Assembly (NCBI GenBank): GCA_030248215.1
Contig: JASANG010000678.1
Coordinates: 62,001-126,000, forward strand
Direction: 5' to 3'
DNA length: 64,000 nt
Source: Enoplolaimus lenunculus
Taxonomy: Eukaryota > Nematoda > Enoplea > Enoplida > Thoracostomopsidae
Shown: positions 12,501 to 24,972 of the stretch, piece by piece
How positions within the stretch are numbered: the first letter of the stretch is position 1
How the letters are laid out: each line of letters begins with the position of its first letter
Program-made: the position numbers and the translations under genes
Notes under the pieces: model-generated
What the model saw: the letters and a program-made list of their open reading frames with translations, nothing else
Databases searched by the model: none
Told to the model about the DNA's origin: nothing

Positions 12501-13756
12501 TGACGGAAACCTGCAATTTCGGTAGTAAAATGTTGCATAATTTAGCAAAATTTATCTAATAGCGCGTTTCGTTTTACTTTTGTCACAATTTTCAGGAAAT
12601 AATTTTCGATATTTCGCAGAAAATTTGCGTATACACAAAACAACTTAACAACTTTATTGCAGATATTGGCTGAAATGAACTATAATAACCATCATTTTTA
12701 CTACCTAATTTCGCCCCGCCTCCGGTTCCGGCTCCGACAGTTTCGTTGACCTTCGGCTCCGGTATTTTTCACCTCCGGTCGCACACTGCCTTTAATCCAG
12801 CACAGTAAAATGCTTTAACAAAATTTAAATACCTAAAGACAAGATAAACTTTTACTACAAAAATATTTAATATTACAAATTAACGAATAATAATAGTCGG
12901 TTGCATACGTCATACAGAAAACGGCGAAAACCGGGTGATATAAAACGCTCAACATCCATCAATAAGCCTGCTATATTTAGCTTTTCTGTATAATGCTCTT
13001 TTCCAAAAGTGCAGCTAGCCTGGTTCAAGCCATTCTACAGACAAGATAAGATGTTTGTCTAATGTAAATACATGACATGCAAACTGCTATTCTACAAAAA
13101 AATTAAGCACTAAAATAAACAACATTGTCGTTTATTGTCACATTAACGGATAATGTTTTATTAAAACTACGCAGAATTCAGGAAGTAAACGGACACTTAA
13201 CCATTTTTTACCGCAAATGGATATATGGTTGCAACTTGCAAAATACTTTCCTTAGGGCGGCGCTATACATGTCGTGCTCGCTGTCGGCGCTGAATACGCT
13301 TCAGGTAAAAAGTTTTTTGTTTAATCCAAACTGTTCTGCGATGCCACGCGGCACTTCACGTGCGTCACCGTTCGAAGCTAGACGGCATAAAATAGTAAAA
13401 ATTATAATGCCCCACTTGCAATTTTAGACAAGAACAGGTACTTGTTTATATATATAAAGTCTTATAAAACCCGAACCTATCTCAAAATGAAAAACTTAAA
13501 TGTGGTATAAAAAGATGTAGTGCTAAATGCAACATTCTATGTAGCCACAAATAAAACTCGGGCTTTAACCGCATAAATTAAGTTTAAATCTGGTGACTAA
13601 ACGATAAAACCCTATTAACCTCAATAGAAAAACACCAAACAATCACGGTAAAACGGGAATTAATAACCCGCTTTGACATAATCACGAACAGGTAAGCCAG
13701 TGCCAAAAACTATTATTTACAAAAATACACGTTTGGAAAAATTGTCAATCTCCAGT

Positions 13757-16700
13757 TTATTTTGGTAATTTAAAATTCATATATTGTTTTCTTTTATCGC
13801 TTGGAAATCTTTCAAGTGCGTATCGCAACATAATACGAGGCATTTCAATAGAATGTTTTTGAATAAAATCTTCCGTTGTTGCTAAATTGCGTTTTGAAAT
13901 TTCTCGTAGCATCCACCCGACTGCTGTAAGTAAAATTATAATTTTTTAGTAAAATTTGTAAAAACAGTGCAAAAACGACATAAAAATATACACTACATTT
14001 ATTTCTACAGATAAACATTCTTTAAACAGAAACGGTTAAACAAAAACACATGCTCTATAATTTTGCAAATTTTACTTGTACATCAGTATAACACCACCTT
14101 TAGCTACTTTAGTTTTCAGTTAGTCTAGACAGACACTTCCAATACGTATTACGTATATCGTAGCTCATGTTGATATCTTTACACGTGTTTTAATTTAGCT
14201 TCGATTCGTACCGACCCCGGTAAAACACTGGCTTCATTAAACTTTACTTTGGGCTTAATGAAATTATTGTTTTCAAAAAACAAGCAAGAGAAATTAGTAC
14301 TTACCCTTATGAATCAAATGATGATCATCGTTGAGCAATTTTTTCGCCAGAAAAAGAGTTTCTTCGAAGTTTCCGAATCTAATAAGCGAAAGGGTTGCCA
14401 CAATAGCAATGCGTCGATCCCACAATACATCACTGTCAGCAAGCTCGAGCAGAATCTATAAAAATATATAAAAAATATTATCCTCTATTATGAAAATACG
14501 AAAACGCTATATTATGCCCGCGAAATCCACTTGTCTAGCAAATCCTTTGGATCCTTTCTACTTTAACAATAATATTTCACTTGTTTCAGCATTTTTAACC
14601 GCAATGACATCTAGATGTTAAACACATGGTTAAACCCAACGTTTAACCGATATATCAATATCGGTGTCGGTAATATCAGGCTATTGGTATCGGTAATTTT
14701 CGGACCCTCCCGATAACGATACCAATGCTTTTTACTATGTCCACAGACGAATTGAACATAAATTTCGTTGCATCTAAGAAATATAATATACTCATCATTG
14801 GGCGCTTCCGAATAAAACTTAGAGCTTAGATGCAGGCTAATAAATAAGGACAAGATTAATACCGTCTTGTGGATTGTCCGGGAATTTTTATGGCTACAAC
14901 AAATATTCCAAGAATCATTCCGAACGAACATTTGTATCTCGATGCACAGTGACGGTGTCGAAAACCTGCTGAAGACATTGCTTCATTACTTCTCCATCCA
15001 TCGCCTTTGTTTCTGTGCGAGACATTATCCTTGGAACTTGTTTTATCAGGTACCAAGCCTTAACCGAAATTAGGGTTGGCTTTAGAAAGGCTTCAAAACA
15101 TTTAGATTTGTTACCATAAACTCATGAAAGCAATAACTTAGGCTCAATTTCAGACAACCAGAGAAGATAGTATTTGTGTAAGTCACGGCAAATTTTTAAT
15201 TCCAATCGCCAAGCTTTGCGGTGTGGTGTATAAGTTAAGTATCGGTCTATATCCAAATACCGATATCCGTATATCCGTACGTTACAGTATCGGTGAAACA
15301 AAACAAACTACGTAGCTTATTGAAGATGACACGAACCTTAAATACAGACAACTATTGGACAGCTAATAAAATTTCAGACAAAATTACCATGGTTTACTAC
15401 AAATTCTCAAAACTCGCAACGAACCTTATTTTAAGTGACATCTACCAGCAGTATTAAATACAATAGACGTGGCATTAATTTTACTAAAAAATTGCAGTGT
15501 ATTTTGAGTTACAAAATATTGAACAAATATTTATGATCGCTTTTGCTTGCTAAAACTCACTTGAAATCTATTAACAGCATTTTGATCATATTTTCTCAGG
15601 TAATCTCCAACGATGCATGGTGCGCTTAAATCGACCAAATCCCAATTGTTTACATGATTCCGATTTTTGAGGTAGAAGTCAAAAACTTCTTTGTGAGACT
15701 TTTCAGCAGAATGAGATAGTGACGGTTCCGGTTGAAGTTGATCACACCATTTCAAGTGTTCAGTTAACAAAAATAACGCAAGTAGCCGTTTCTCGTGCCA
15801 TTCTGAACGTAATAAGCTCTGGATATTCGTCAAAGCCGATACCGCTTTGCTGTCAATAAACCACTTTTGATGAAACTAAAATACAGCACAAATATTAAAA
15901 AGGCAGAGCTAATAACAGGTTTATTTCATTGTATACTTAAATTATTCCATTGCCCACTCAAACAAAACACCTGTGGAGAGGAGACAATCACGCGTAAAAG
16001 TTCAAGATATAACTTGATTTAAATACCAGAAATTTTCTTAATCAAATCCATAACAGTTATACATGTTTAACCCTCGTATTACTATTCTAAAACTTTATTT
16101 TGAAAAATTTATCAAACTTCACACAGTAGTCACAGCATGCAACCGGAGATGAAAAATACGGAAGGCGGATATAGCGGTCAACAATTTTTGCCGGAGCCGG
16201 ATGTGAAGCAAAATGTTGTAGTCGGAGATTATTCCAAACTATTAAATTTTCAAAAATATGGGAGCTGTTTAAAAGGCTATTATTTTCTGAAATATCACAT
16301 ATTTATGCCTTGAAGTTTTAAGAAAATGTGAATCTTGAAATTTCAAGACAATTTATTTTGTGTGTAGAGGTCACCAATGTTTGCCACGGATCTATACATG
16401 GGCCGTGAATTTTAAAAGTAAGTTTGTGAACCGTTGTAAAACATTGGTTTCAAGCTTCATTTCGCCACCAAAATTACCGGAATATCTGCGAAAAAATTCT
16501 ACCGGAACCAGAGACAGGTTTTTTCTAGAGCCAGCATTAAACTTCCGGTAGCACCCTGAATGGAAGATGCATACCTCACGGGCTAAACTTCGAAGTGGGC
16601 CATTTTTGATTACCATAAACCGGTCGTGTTCAGCGTAATCTCCTGGTCCGGTTTGAAAAAAGCTCCGTGCAAGCTTCGTAGCATATTTCGCGTCAGAAAG

Positions 16701-16838
16701 CGTGGCGAGCTGTTGTTCAACGTAGCTTAAACCTTGAATATCAGTAGTAGGCATTTTCAAACATTTTCCAGTGAAAGACTGTGGAACTGCACCGCTTTTG
16801 TTCACGGCGCAGATATCACACGCGCGTTTTCGTTGCAT
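13757..16838 (-). CDS. DNA alkylation repair protein, AlkD family (4 exons)
   Basis: Four exons keep one frame: 16575-16838 (ATG at 16838), 15561-15875, 14305-14455 and 13757-13923 (TAA), giving 298 residues. Donors are GTATGC, GTGAGT and GTAAGT; acceptors TATTTTAG, TATAG and CTTACAG. AlkD proteins are HEAT-repeat DNA glycosylases that excise bulky or positively charged alkylated bases without base flipping. The order of family blocks is complete: SFFQTGPGDYAEHDR in exon 1, EWHEKRLLAL then NNWDLVDLSAPCIVGDYL in exon 2, WDRRIAIVATL and LLNDDHHLIHK in exon 3, AVGWMLREISKRN and MPRIMLRYALERFP in exon 4. The residues equivalent to bacterial AlkD Trp109, Asp113, Arg148 and Trp187 are all present, so activity is plausible. 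Introns of 699, 1105 and 381 bp argue for a resident animal gene. About 37 N-terminal residues precede the domain; a targeting role cannot be judged. Confidence 0.9.
14636..15300. mobile_element. Possible MITE with ATATCGGT-rich ends in AlkD intron 2
   Basis: The second AlkD intron has TCGGTATCGGTAA-like repeats at its two sides (14655-14720 and 15238-15295), arranged roughly inverted, like the CCGG-rich ends of the hAT-like elements here. Exact ends and a target duplication were not found. Confidence 0.35.
16131..16558 (+). mobile_element. Diverged hAT-like MITE in AlkD intron 1
   Basis: It begins CAGCATGCAACCGGAG and ends TCCGGTAGCACCCTG, close to the ends of the 351-bp hAT-like family, with CCGGAGCCGGA-type repeats inside. 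No matching 8-bp duplication is left, so this copy is older or rearranged. It lies just downstream of the exon 1 donor. Confidence 0.65.
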
Positions 16839-18873
16839 CGTTTTGATTTAATGACGAGGAAACAGAGCAAGAATATACTTTAAGATATGAATGAAAAGTA
16901 AAAATAACGGAAATAGAAAGCAATCAAATAACGGGAATGAAAGACGACATATTTATTGCAACAGTATTATAAGCATATTACCAAGCCTAAGCCAAGCAAA
17001 AATTAGCGTAAAGCTTACTACATTGCAGTCCACTGGTGCCTAGAGTTATTTCTGCACTACAATTAGGGATAATTAACATTTACGGACTCTAGGGACCCTA
17101 TCCGCTTACGGACTCTTACTAATGATACAAACTCGTATTGATTTGGACTCAAAATGGGGGCTATTTTTATTCGAGTCATTACAGTAGTCAAAAAACGCCG
17201 CTCATTGACAGTAGAATTTAACCACTATAACAAAATCATTGCTATATGCTTTGCTCACGAAATATCCAAATTGCAATTTATTTTAATGTTTAACAAACAC
17301 TATACACAAAAATAATTAAATTAAATATTGCAGCATGGTATGGACAAGACATTCAACCGCATAATGGAATTGATTAAGTTTCCGTTCCCAATTCCCGTGT
17401 AGAAATACTGGAAATGCCGTTATTTTTATGCTCAAAGCTAGTTATTAATCACGCATATATCGGGGTGCAACTGGTATTCCATTTCCGATTAGAAATCCGA
17501 TTGACGAGTTCCGATTCCGATTCTGATTGCACAATCAATCGGAATTTTGACATTTTAATCCTACTTGTTGCCCTTTTGATGAGTTATCTTATCAATAATG
17601 AATTGTTGTTTAGCTTTCAAGAACTATAAATCATTGGCAGTTTGTTCATGCGACGTTTTTGAAGATTATTGCCAGCTAACAGACATCCTAAATCAATGTT
17701 ATATCTGTCAATACAAATTATCCGTACAGTCACAAAATTTCTAGTTCCGATTCCGATTATAATTCCGGTATAAATGTGCTGATCCGATTCCATCGAAATT
17801 TTATGAAATGCGACCTGCTAAATTCAACAAAAACCTACACAAACTTGGTGCATCCGCTATTTTGTATAAAATGTTAGAAATCCCGGTAATATTTGCATGT
17901 CTCAATTGCGTTAACAGAAAAATAAAACATATTTGAAAGGTTTATACTTCAATATCCATTTTCATTATTAATTTTATTATCCGTTTTGGCCTGATGGATG
18001 TAGATACTAAAGCAAAGTTTCTAACAGAACGTGCACATCATTTCCAATCACGTAAAGCCTTGAAGATAAAATTTAAAGTTCCATTTTGAATTGTGTAATA
18101 GTTCCTAGCGGCGCTGCTTTTAACCGCACGACGCAATAACCTTTTCAAATTTTGGAAATATAATATTAATGATAATCACCAAATTTTTCTTCAGATACAT
18201 ATATACGGCAATTATTGGCAGATAATTATTTGGAAATCCAAATAACAAATTATTCATTTTCTGATTCTTAAGTCGTCCTGCACGATCATACTTCGTTTAT
18301 GTGTATTCGATGTAGATACAAGCCGCTCAATACCCTAACGGTATGTTTCGCTTACTTTGCGTAATATTTGTTACGATATGCCAGAAAACATATCCTCTAT
18401 GCTTAGATTAAACTTTCTAAGACCAAGGGTCATTCATAAAACAAAGGAATTATACCAACAAAATTCGACAAGGCCTACCAACTGCAACAAAATAAAAGTT
18501 AACACATTAAACATATAACATACACGTATAGAAATAAATTGTTCGTAGCAAAATGTATCCAATTTGAACACAGTTAACCGCTCACACGTTGTTCTCCCAA
18601 ATTCAAACTAAATAAACAAAGTGGTAGTAAACATTATAATGTTTAATAACTCTCACAACGCCGGTACAGTAAAAATCATTTGTAATTTCAACCGTGATAT
18701 CAGCGACTTTATTCTGCCGAATAAAATTTCGCCAAGTACAGAGATTATATAAAAACTGGAAAAATGTGAAAACTAGGCGATGCTTATGGGTCAAAGAACT
18801 TAGTTATGTATTTCCAAGCCGTTTTCAGGTAGCTAACATACAAAAAACTTAAAGCCATGAGATGTGAACATCA
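16839..18873. other. Intergenic stretch between AlkD and TMEM177
   Basis: It contains a partial TA-type MITE (about 17039-17185, right end GTCATTACAGTA) and a region of TTCCGATTCCGATT-type repeats (about 17460-17800) that begins GGGGTGCAACTGG, like a hAT-like end. No exon is supported between 17800 and 18873. Confidence 0.5.
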
Positions 18874-21800
18874 TTAAACAACAGTATAATCAGCTGCATC
18901 AGGTACATCATCGACTAACTGAGATTTAAACAATTCGTTCTTCATGTCGGCTAAATGCTGCATAAGCGAAAATTTTGATTGCAGCGGAATCGGCAAAAAC
19001 CCTTTATGGTTTCCAAGCTCGTCAAAATTTCTGAAAAGTAATGTCAAACATCTCAGCAATAGGCAACAGTTTACGCTATGTCATAAGTAGTTTATGTCAT
19101 AAGTAGTATACAACTTTTTACAGATGACTTTTTGTAAAACTCACTCAATCTAGGTTGTCAAATCTAAATTTGAAAGTTGTATTGCGGCTAAAACTTGAAA
19201 CACTATTTTCATGTAACACGGCATTGTCTCAGCAATTTATCGCCTGATTAAAAAAGTAACCGAAATACCCGAAAAAAAACGATATGTCCTATGTTTGCTT
19301 TCAAACACCACGCCTACAACACTACTGTGAGGACCTTGTACGACATGACGGAGCAACTTAAAAGCAAGCAGTCTGAAGTCAATTGCGCCCTTGAAAGACC
19401 AAAAACTGGCTGCAACGTGTTTTAAAAATAAATAAGCTCCACAAACAGTTGAATTTCATGTTACCTACTAAACGTACCGCGTGCCTTTATGATCCATTAA
19501 ATGCCTCAGAGTTCGATTCTTCAACAACGACTTTTGATAATATTCAACTGCACCTTTCAAATATACGTCTCGGTTCAGATCTACCGTTTGACGGTCAGCT
19601 TTTCGATCCACGTATGCGAGTAATGTGTTTCGGAAATTGACCAAAATAAACGTTGTAAAACACGCAACTCCAGCAAGCCAAGTGAACCTGCAACAAAGAG
19701 AGCACTAAATCCGGGGCGATCATAAAGAGATGCATCCTATGCGATCGCCCGCCTCGGAATTTTTTGCAACTAGCTTAACATTGTTTGCGGGAAAATTATA
19801 TCTATAGTTCAAACAATAAGATTTAAAATATAAAAGTAAAAGCTGCTAAAGGATAAAGGCACACATCGAAAATAATCCAGGGATCGCCAGTGGACTAAAT
19901 AACTGCTGTAGCAAATTGACTTCACCTTTTGGCGCCAATCACACAGTACATTGTAGCACATTATCCTACGGACAAAAAATTGTTTGTAGACAGATAAAAC
20001 ATGACAAGATGCGGTGTAATCATAATGTTTGACCAGAATTGCACCATTGACGTCCGTCACCATAGACCATCGACATCTGTCGTCGTGTGATATTGTACGC
20101 AAATAGTCCGTGCAGGATGCCGCGCGGTGATCATGGACTACCCACGGTAATAGACGTGGCTAGATGACAGTAAATTTTTAAGAAGTATAGCTCACATCAA
20201 CCTAAGCCGTCAGCTATACATCATGCTTCAATCAGATACATACAAAACAAACCTAACAATCCGGTTTTGTCTTGCTACGACAGGTAGCTGAGATACACCA
20301 ATCACAGAAGTTACACCAACGCCAGCGGTCATTGCTACCCAAAGCGGCTCCCAAAATGATTCGTTTATTATTTTAAATCGCTGAAGAGATCGTTGAATGG
20401 CGAATCTGAAACCACAACTTAGCCAGGATTTTGAAAATGAGGGTTACGTTGTAAAACATTTCACGAGGTGGGTTTCTTATGTTACAACTTAAAAAATAAT
20501 GCTCAAGCCGCCCCTGGCTGCGCCCTGAATTTGAAAACACTAATAAAAATGCTAATTAAGCCTTAAATATTCATCAACATCTCTTTAAATTCTCAGATAA
20601 CATTTATAACGAGCTGAGCAATACTTCGAAGTGTTAAAGCACCACTTTCAAAAAATAAGTAATAATACTTATGTGAGCTGACAAGAAATATAACAGCTTC
20701 CGCTAACCATCGAAATAATTCAAATTAAACACACCAAAATGAGTACCTTTTTGCATTTTTTGACAAGACACAACCAGTTGACAACGCGCGACCATACGCA
20801 GAGTGTAAGTGAGGTTCAATAGGCATTTCATAGCCGCAACTTCGAAAATATTCCATTAATTTTGACCAATTCTCCTAAAAGAAATATTAATAATTTACTT
20901 AAGACGTAAATGTATTATTGACAATTAGTGGAACAGAAGGTTGTGTTTCTGATTAAAAACCTAGACATGTTAGAAAAAGCTCAATTTGTTCCAAAAAATG
21001 AAAACATTAAAATTTCCTACTCATTATGCGGACGATCACACAATTAAGGGTGACGCTATACGTACTTTTCGTGTGGTTAGATATAAAATATTTTCATTTA
21101 ACCGGCTTGCAGAGTCGTCTGACGTGGTACCGCAATTCGCTTGTGATGCCGCACGATGCTGGACAGCGCCGCATGGCATTAAAATCAAAGAGCGTGGTGT
21201 CACCATGAAAGGGTCAAACTTAACTATAACAAAATCTTACCAAGACGTCCGACGCATCATTCAAAGTAAACGAGTATGGAATACCGACATACGCGCCAGT
21301 AGGAAATACTGGATGCCCACATTCAACGGGTTCCAAACAACGAGCTGCGAAACCGACAACATGAGGTTGGAATTTCCAAAAGCGAAATTTTGAAATTTCA
21401 AGCACGCCTGATTTTATAACTTCCTAAAATCAAAATATAATTGCACATGTGCAGTAATAATACTCCATTGTAAAAACGCCTTATACAAGCTGTCATTTCA
21501 AAACTCCAATGTCACAAATTGTTGTCACAAAATACAACATACGCACGTTCAGAAATGCTTATTGTTGCTTGAAAATAAAACAGCCATCATTAATTCACAG
21601 GCTTTAAATTTCATTCAGCATCCTTCGAATATTTAATCCGTACTCACATGAATATTTTCTATTTCATTTGAGAATTACATAATATTTACCTAGGATTCGA
21701 ACCGCGTTATCTCGCGTGAGAGGCATTAACCACCACCACCACCCAGCTATAGGAGTTTGACGCAGAAGCTTAAAGGGCACCTGGCGTTCTGTTGTGGTTC

Positions 21801-22437
21801 TGTACTATGTATACGTGCTATAATTTTTAAACAGTGCTCACTGTGTATGTTGTTGCGTACGTATACAGTCTGCACTTAGTTGCGCGTAGTCAACTTTATG
21901 TGAGATAGGGTTAAACTTAAAACTTGCATTGCGCAGCCGTAGAGTACAACATATATAAGCGAATGTACAGAATACGAACTTTCTCAAGAATTCTCTTAAA
22001 CGGACTGAGCCCAACGATAGGTACTACTAACTTTTTTGACGTTACAGGGCCAGCAAGTAATAATTGCTGCATGCACTCAATATCACAATAACATGATTTA
22101 AGCAGTCGAATAATTAAGTAGCATAAATTGAACTAACCTGTTCTATTATATCGTCTAGTTCTTCGGACAATTCTGCACGTTTATGAGAAGGACATTCCGG
22201 TAACGTAAGCCAGTAACGAATGTAAAATTTAATAAACAACGAATCTTTGAACGCAAACAGGCACAACGGAGTGCCACCGACAACTCCAGCTGTAGCGAAT
22301 GTTATAGCACGGGTGCTTAAACTCTTTCGTGATTTAGCTACCCCAAATACATAACTAGATTTTTCCGCGCCAGCTTTCGTATACTTTGACACAGCTCTGG
22401 TCAGCGATAATACAAATTTCCGGGCATGTAAAGGCAT
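18874..22437 (-). CDS. TMEM177: TMEM177, mitochondrial membrane protein (6 exons)
   Basis: Exons 22138-22437 (ATG), 21241-21423, 20747-20874, 20253-20405, 19478-19687 and 18874-19030 (TAA) join in one frame, 376 residues (human about 311). Human TMEM177 is an inner mitochondrial membrane protein acting with COX20 in cytochrome c oxidase subunit 2 biogenesis. Family blocks appear in order: a hydrophobic segment AGVVGGTPLCLFAF then FIKFYIRYWLTLPECPS in exon 1; FPTGAYVGIPYSF in exon 2; GRALSTGCVLSKNAKRFAI across exons 3-4; two hydrophobic segments (WVAMTAGVGVTSVIGVSQL; FTWLAGVACFTTFILVNF); then YVDRKADRQTVDLNRDVYL and GAVEYYQKSLLKNRTLRHL. The tail has KGFLPIPLQSKFSLMQHL like the human end. All five splice phases agree. 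Exon 5's donor is GTACGT; reading past it meets a stop at once. The N-terminus is basic, fitting mitochondrial import. Confidence 0.9.
21689..21752 (-). repeat. tRNA-like sequence (SINE head or tRNA pseudogene)
   Basis: In TMEM177 intron 1, the minus strand reads a canonical pol III B box GGTTCGAATCC, preceded at about the right distance by GGTGGTGGTTAATGCCTC, which resembles an A box. A full cloverleaf is not convincing, so this is more likely a tRNA-derived repeat than a working tRNA gene. Confidence 0.45.
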
Positions 22438-24376
22438 TGAAATTACGACAGGTTGTTTTTCTTTAACAATGACTTCCGAAAGCTACTTATGTCGAAAGTG
22501 AACTGAAAAACACGTTCCAAGAACACATCTTGTAGAGTTGCAACATTTAAAAATAAACAGCCGGAACCGGATTTTTCTGGAAGAAAAATCCGGACCCGCA
22601 ATTTTAAAAAAGCAAACCCGAACCCGAAACCGCAAAATATTAATGGGCAGTATGCAATGCGAAGCGACTAATGTCATTCACAAAAATTTATTTCATGTAA
22701 ATCGTTAAGTAAAATGTAGATTTAATAACTTAAAATGAGACATGTCATGTCTCTGCATCCCGGCCATTTCAACCATTCCTAATTAAACATTCGTAATCGT
22801 AACCCAAGTATATCTACGTAGGTTATTTACTACGCAAAGGTGAAGCCTGCGTACTTTTTCCTTCGGCAGTTCGCTTTTACATACGATATACGATAGTTGT
22901 CGTAACAGACATCTTGGGAGTGTTGCTTCTAATCTATTTGTCACAGTTAGTGTTGGTTGTGCAACTATCTGATAAATTCTGTAACTTATTTAATTCAGGT
23001 GCGATACAGTTACTATTCAGAATGTAGGCGTGGGATATTAAAATAACTAAGCTAATTTTATTCCGCGTATTTCGCTCGCGTTTTTGTGTAATACCGGACC
23101 CGGAATGATTTGTTGTCAAAACCCGGACCCGGAATGATTTGTTGCCAAAACCCGGACCCGGAATGATTTGTTTTCAAAACCCGGACCCGGAATTTTTCGG
23201 CTAAAATACAGGGAATAACCGGACCCGGATGCAACTCTAACGTCTTGTGTTCGTGTAAAACGTTGTACGAATATATAAAATGATCCAACAAATAAAAAAT
23301 TAGTGACTTTATATTATTCAGTAGACACCCTAGTCGTATAATAACCGCTACATACTTTTAAACCTAAAACTGCAAGACAACAATGTTAGTTCAAACTGTT
23401 CCATGCCCAGAAAACTTCTTGTGGTATATCACGCTTAAGGTTATAGTTTCGCATTATGACGTCACGGATCGCTTCCAGCACTTTTGCTATAACTTGTCAT
23501 GAAGACGCAAACGTGATTGTTACGCACTATCTTACACGATTTTCAACGTCTTATAAAATAATAACGATAAGGATCACTATTGATAGCCTACGCTGAGAAA
23601 TTCATAAGGCAGCAAAAAACGTTGGATAGGCTGTTTTAAACCTTATGCGCACCCAAATACGCCGTGCTGATGAACCGTAAGTTGAAATTACTGAAACATA
23701 AAACGATAGATTATGGGTTTCCATTAGTCTTACAATAGTTCTACAACGCATAAAGTGTCAGTTCAATTCAGACCACTCTCGGCCGGCCGCAATGACGTAT
23801 TTTTTACCGCTCTCATATAACTACCATTATAACAAAAACGAAGCGGTTACAGTTTATTTAACGACGAACAATAGTCAATACATTACATAAGTGTCAATGG
23901 AAACAATTTAATATTTGCAACGGTTCTTATACTCTTCAACTGATCCAAAAATCAAATTGCGTTTACAGATGGTACTCGAGTTATGTAAAATTTCATATCA
24001 ATTTGAAAAAAAGCTGGAGGGAAAACTTTAGAGAACTTTATTCACATGGATTTCAATTTCCTGCTTAGTTTCAAACAAAAAGCTTTTGAATATTGTTTAA
24101 CGTTTTAATGCATAGGTATTAATAGAAGTTTTGGTGCGTATGACACGATTCGGGCGACCACAATTTAGCGGTGAGTTCATTTGTAAGGCACATAAATTTC
24201 GAGTCTCACTAGTGAGCACAACGTTGCTTTACACATACTCAACAGACCATTTCAGCAAGTTTCCTTAACAATGCACAAATCTCGTGATCAAAGACCACCC
24301 ACAAAATCATACTTATATACTCAATATGACATCCCGTAAACAATTATCCATATGTAGTCCAAGGTCACTAAGCAAT
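22438..24376. other. Intergenic stretch between TMEM177 and LYRM4
   Basis: A hAT-like element fills 22533-23239, starting only about 95 bp upstream of the TMEM177 ATG. From 23240 to 24376 I see no supported exon or repeat. Confidence 0.55.
22533..23239. mobile_element. hAT-like element with TAGAGTTGCA ends and internal minisatellite
   Basis: The left end TAGAGTTGCAAC is mirrored at the right end TGCAACTCTA. The flanks ACATCTTG (22525-22532) and ACGTCTTG (23240-23247) are an 8-bp duplication with one mismatch. Between about 23090 and 23200 lie about 3.5 copies of a ~31-bp unit, AACCCGGACCCGGAATGATT followed by TGTTGTC. It is non-coding and sits just upstream of the TMEM177 start. Confidence 0.7.
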
Positions 24377-24652
24377 TTAAGCCTTTTTTAAATCGCTGAC
24401 CGTTTCAATAACTAACTGCCGTGCAGAGTATAAATCACCAATAACAACCTGACGTTTAACAATATCTAGATTTTCGCAACCTTTTGCGTACTGTTTCTCA
24501 ATTTCGGTTGTGTCAGTCAGACTCCTGTTAGCCCTGAACGCGTCTCTCGTACGACGTAGAGCATATTCTCGATAATAATACGAATTGAACTTTAATCCTT
24601 CACGTAGCAAATTTTTGTATAGCGCTAAAACTGCGTATCGACTAATTTCCAT
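24377..24652 (-). CDS. LYRM4: LYRM4 / ISD11, Fe-S cluster assembly accessory protein
   Basis: A single exon of 91 residues, the same length as human LYRM4. The start is the ATG at 24652. LYRM4 binds and stabilises the cysteine desulfurase NFS1 together with mitochondrial acyl carrier protein, feeding sulfur into Fe-S cluster synthesis in the matrix. The match spans the whole protein: RYAVLALYKNLLRE, FNSYYYREYALRRTRDAFR and VKRQVVIGDLYSARQLVIE line up with the human blocks FSAYNYRTYAVRRIRDAFR and IRRQVHIGQLYSTDKLIIE. The name-giving Leu-Tyr-Arg is Leu-Tyr-Lys here (residues 11-13), a conservative change. It lies 1.9 kb upstream of TMEM177 on the same strand. Confidence 0.93.
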   Translation of the reverse strand: MEISRYAVLALYKNLLREGLKFNSYYYREYALRRTRDAFRANRSLTDTTEIEKQYAKGCENLDIVKRQVVIGDLYSARQLVIETVSDLKKA

Positions 24653-24902
24653 ATTCGCACACAAACAAGTACCCGTGGATACTTAGTTTAAATTAAAGTA
24701 GTACGTAAATAACTGACATAAAAGTATTTAAAACGTAACTAAAACCATGCGCATTTACTTTGTTTGAAAGTTCCGCAAGCGGGCCATTAACTTACAATTA
24801 ACTGAGGATAATCTGCAATCTATGCTTAAGCCAGTCTATTTCGGCACAAAAAACTAATCCAGTTTACTGAGTGATGAATACTCCACGGCATTCCTTGAAT
24901 CT

Positions 24903-24972
24903 ATCTTATTGTGGTCCCTGTGACGTTGACATTCCATATCTTATTGTGGTCCCTGTGACGTTGACATTCCAT
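24903..24972. repeat. Perfect 35-bp tandem duplication
   Basis: Two identical 35-bp copies, 24903-24937 and 24938-24972, each starting ATCTTATTGTGGTCCCTGTG. Identity suggests a recent duplication or an assembly artefact. Confidence 0.9.

Larger units (their letters stand above)
10206..13756. other. Repeat-rich intergenic stretch
   Basis: No exon is supported. It holds nested MITEs at 10430-11092, TTAGGC-motif sequence near 11520-11640, a short-unit repeat at 12085-12500, and an inverse hAT-like copy near 12505-12787. Sequence from 12790 to 13756 shows nothing recognisable. Confidence 0.55.

Noticed and set aside
20986-21393. 135-codon plus-strand frame
   Set aside because: It overlaps TMEM177 exon 2 and intron 2 on the opposite strand; the minus-strand exon has the family match.
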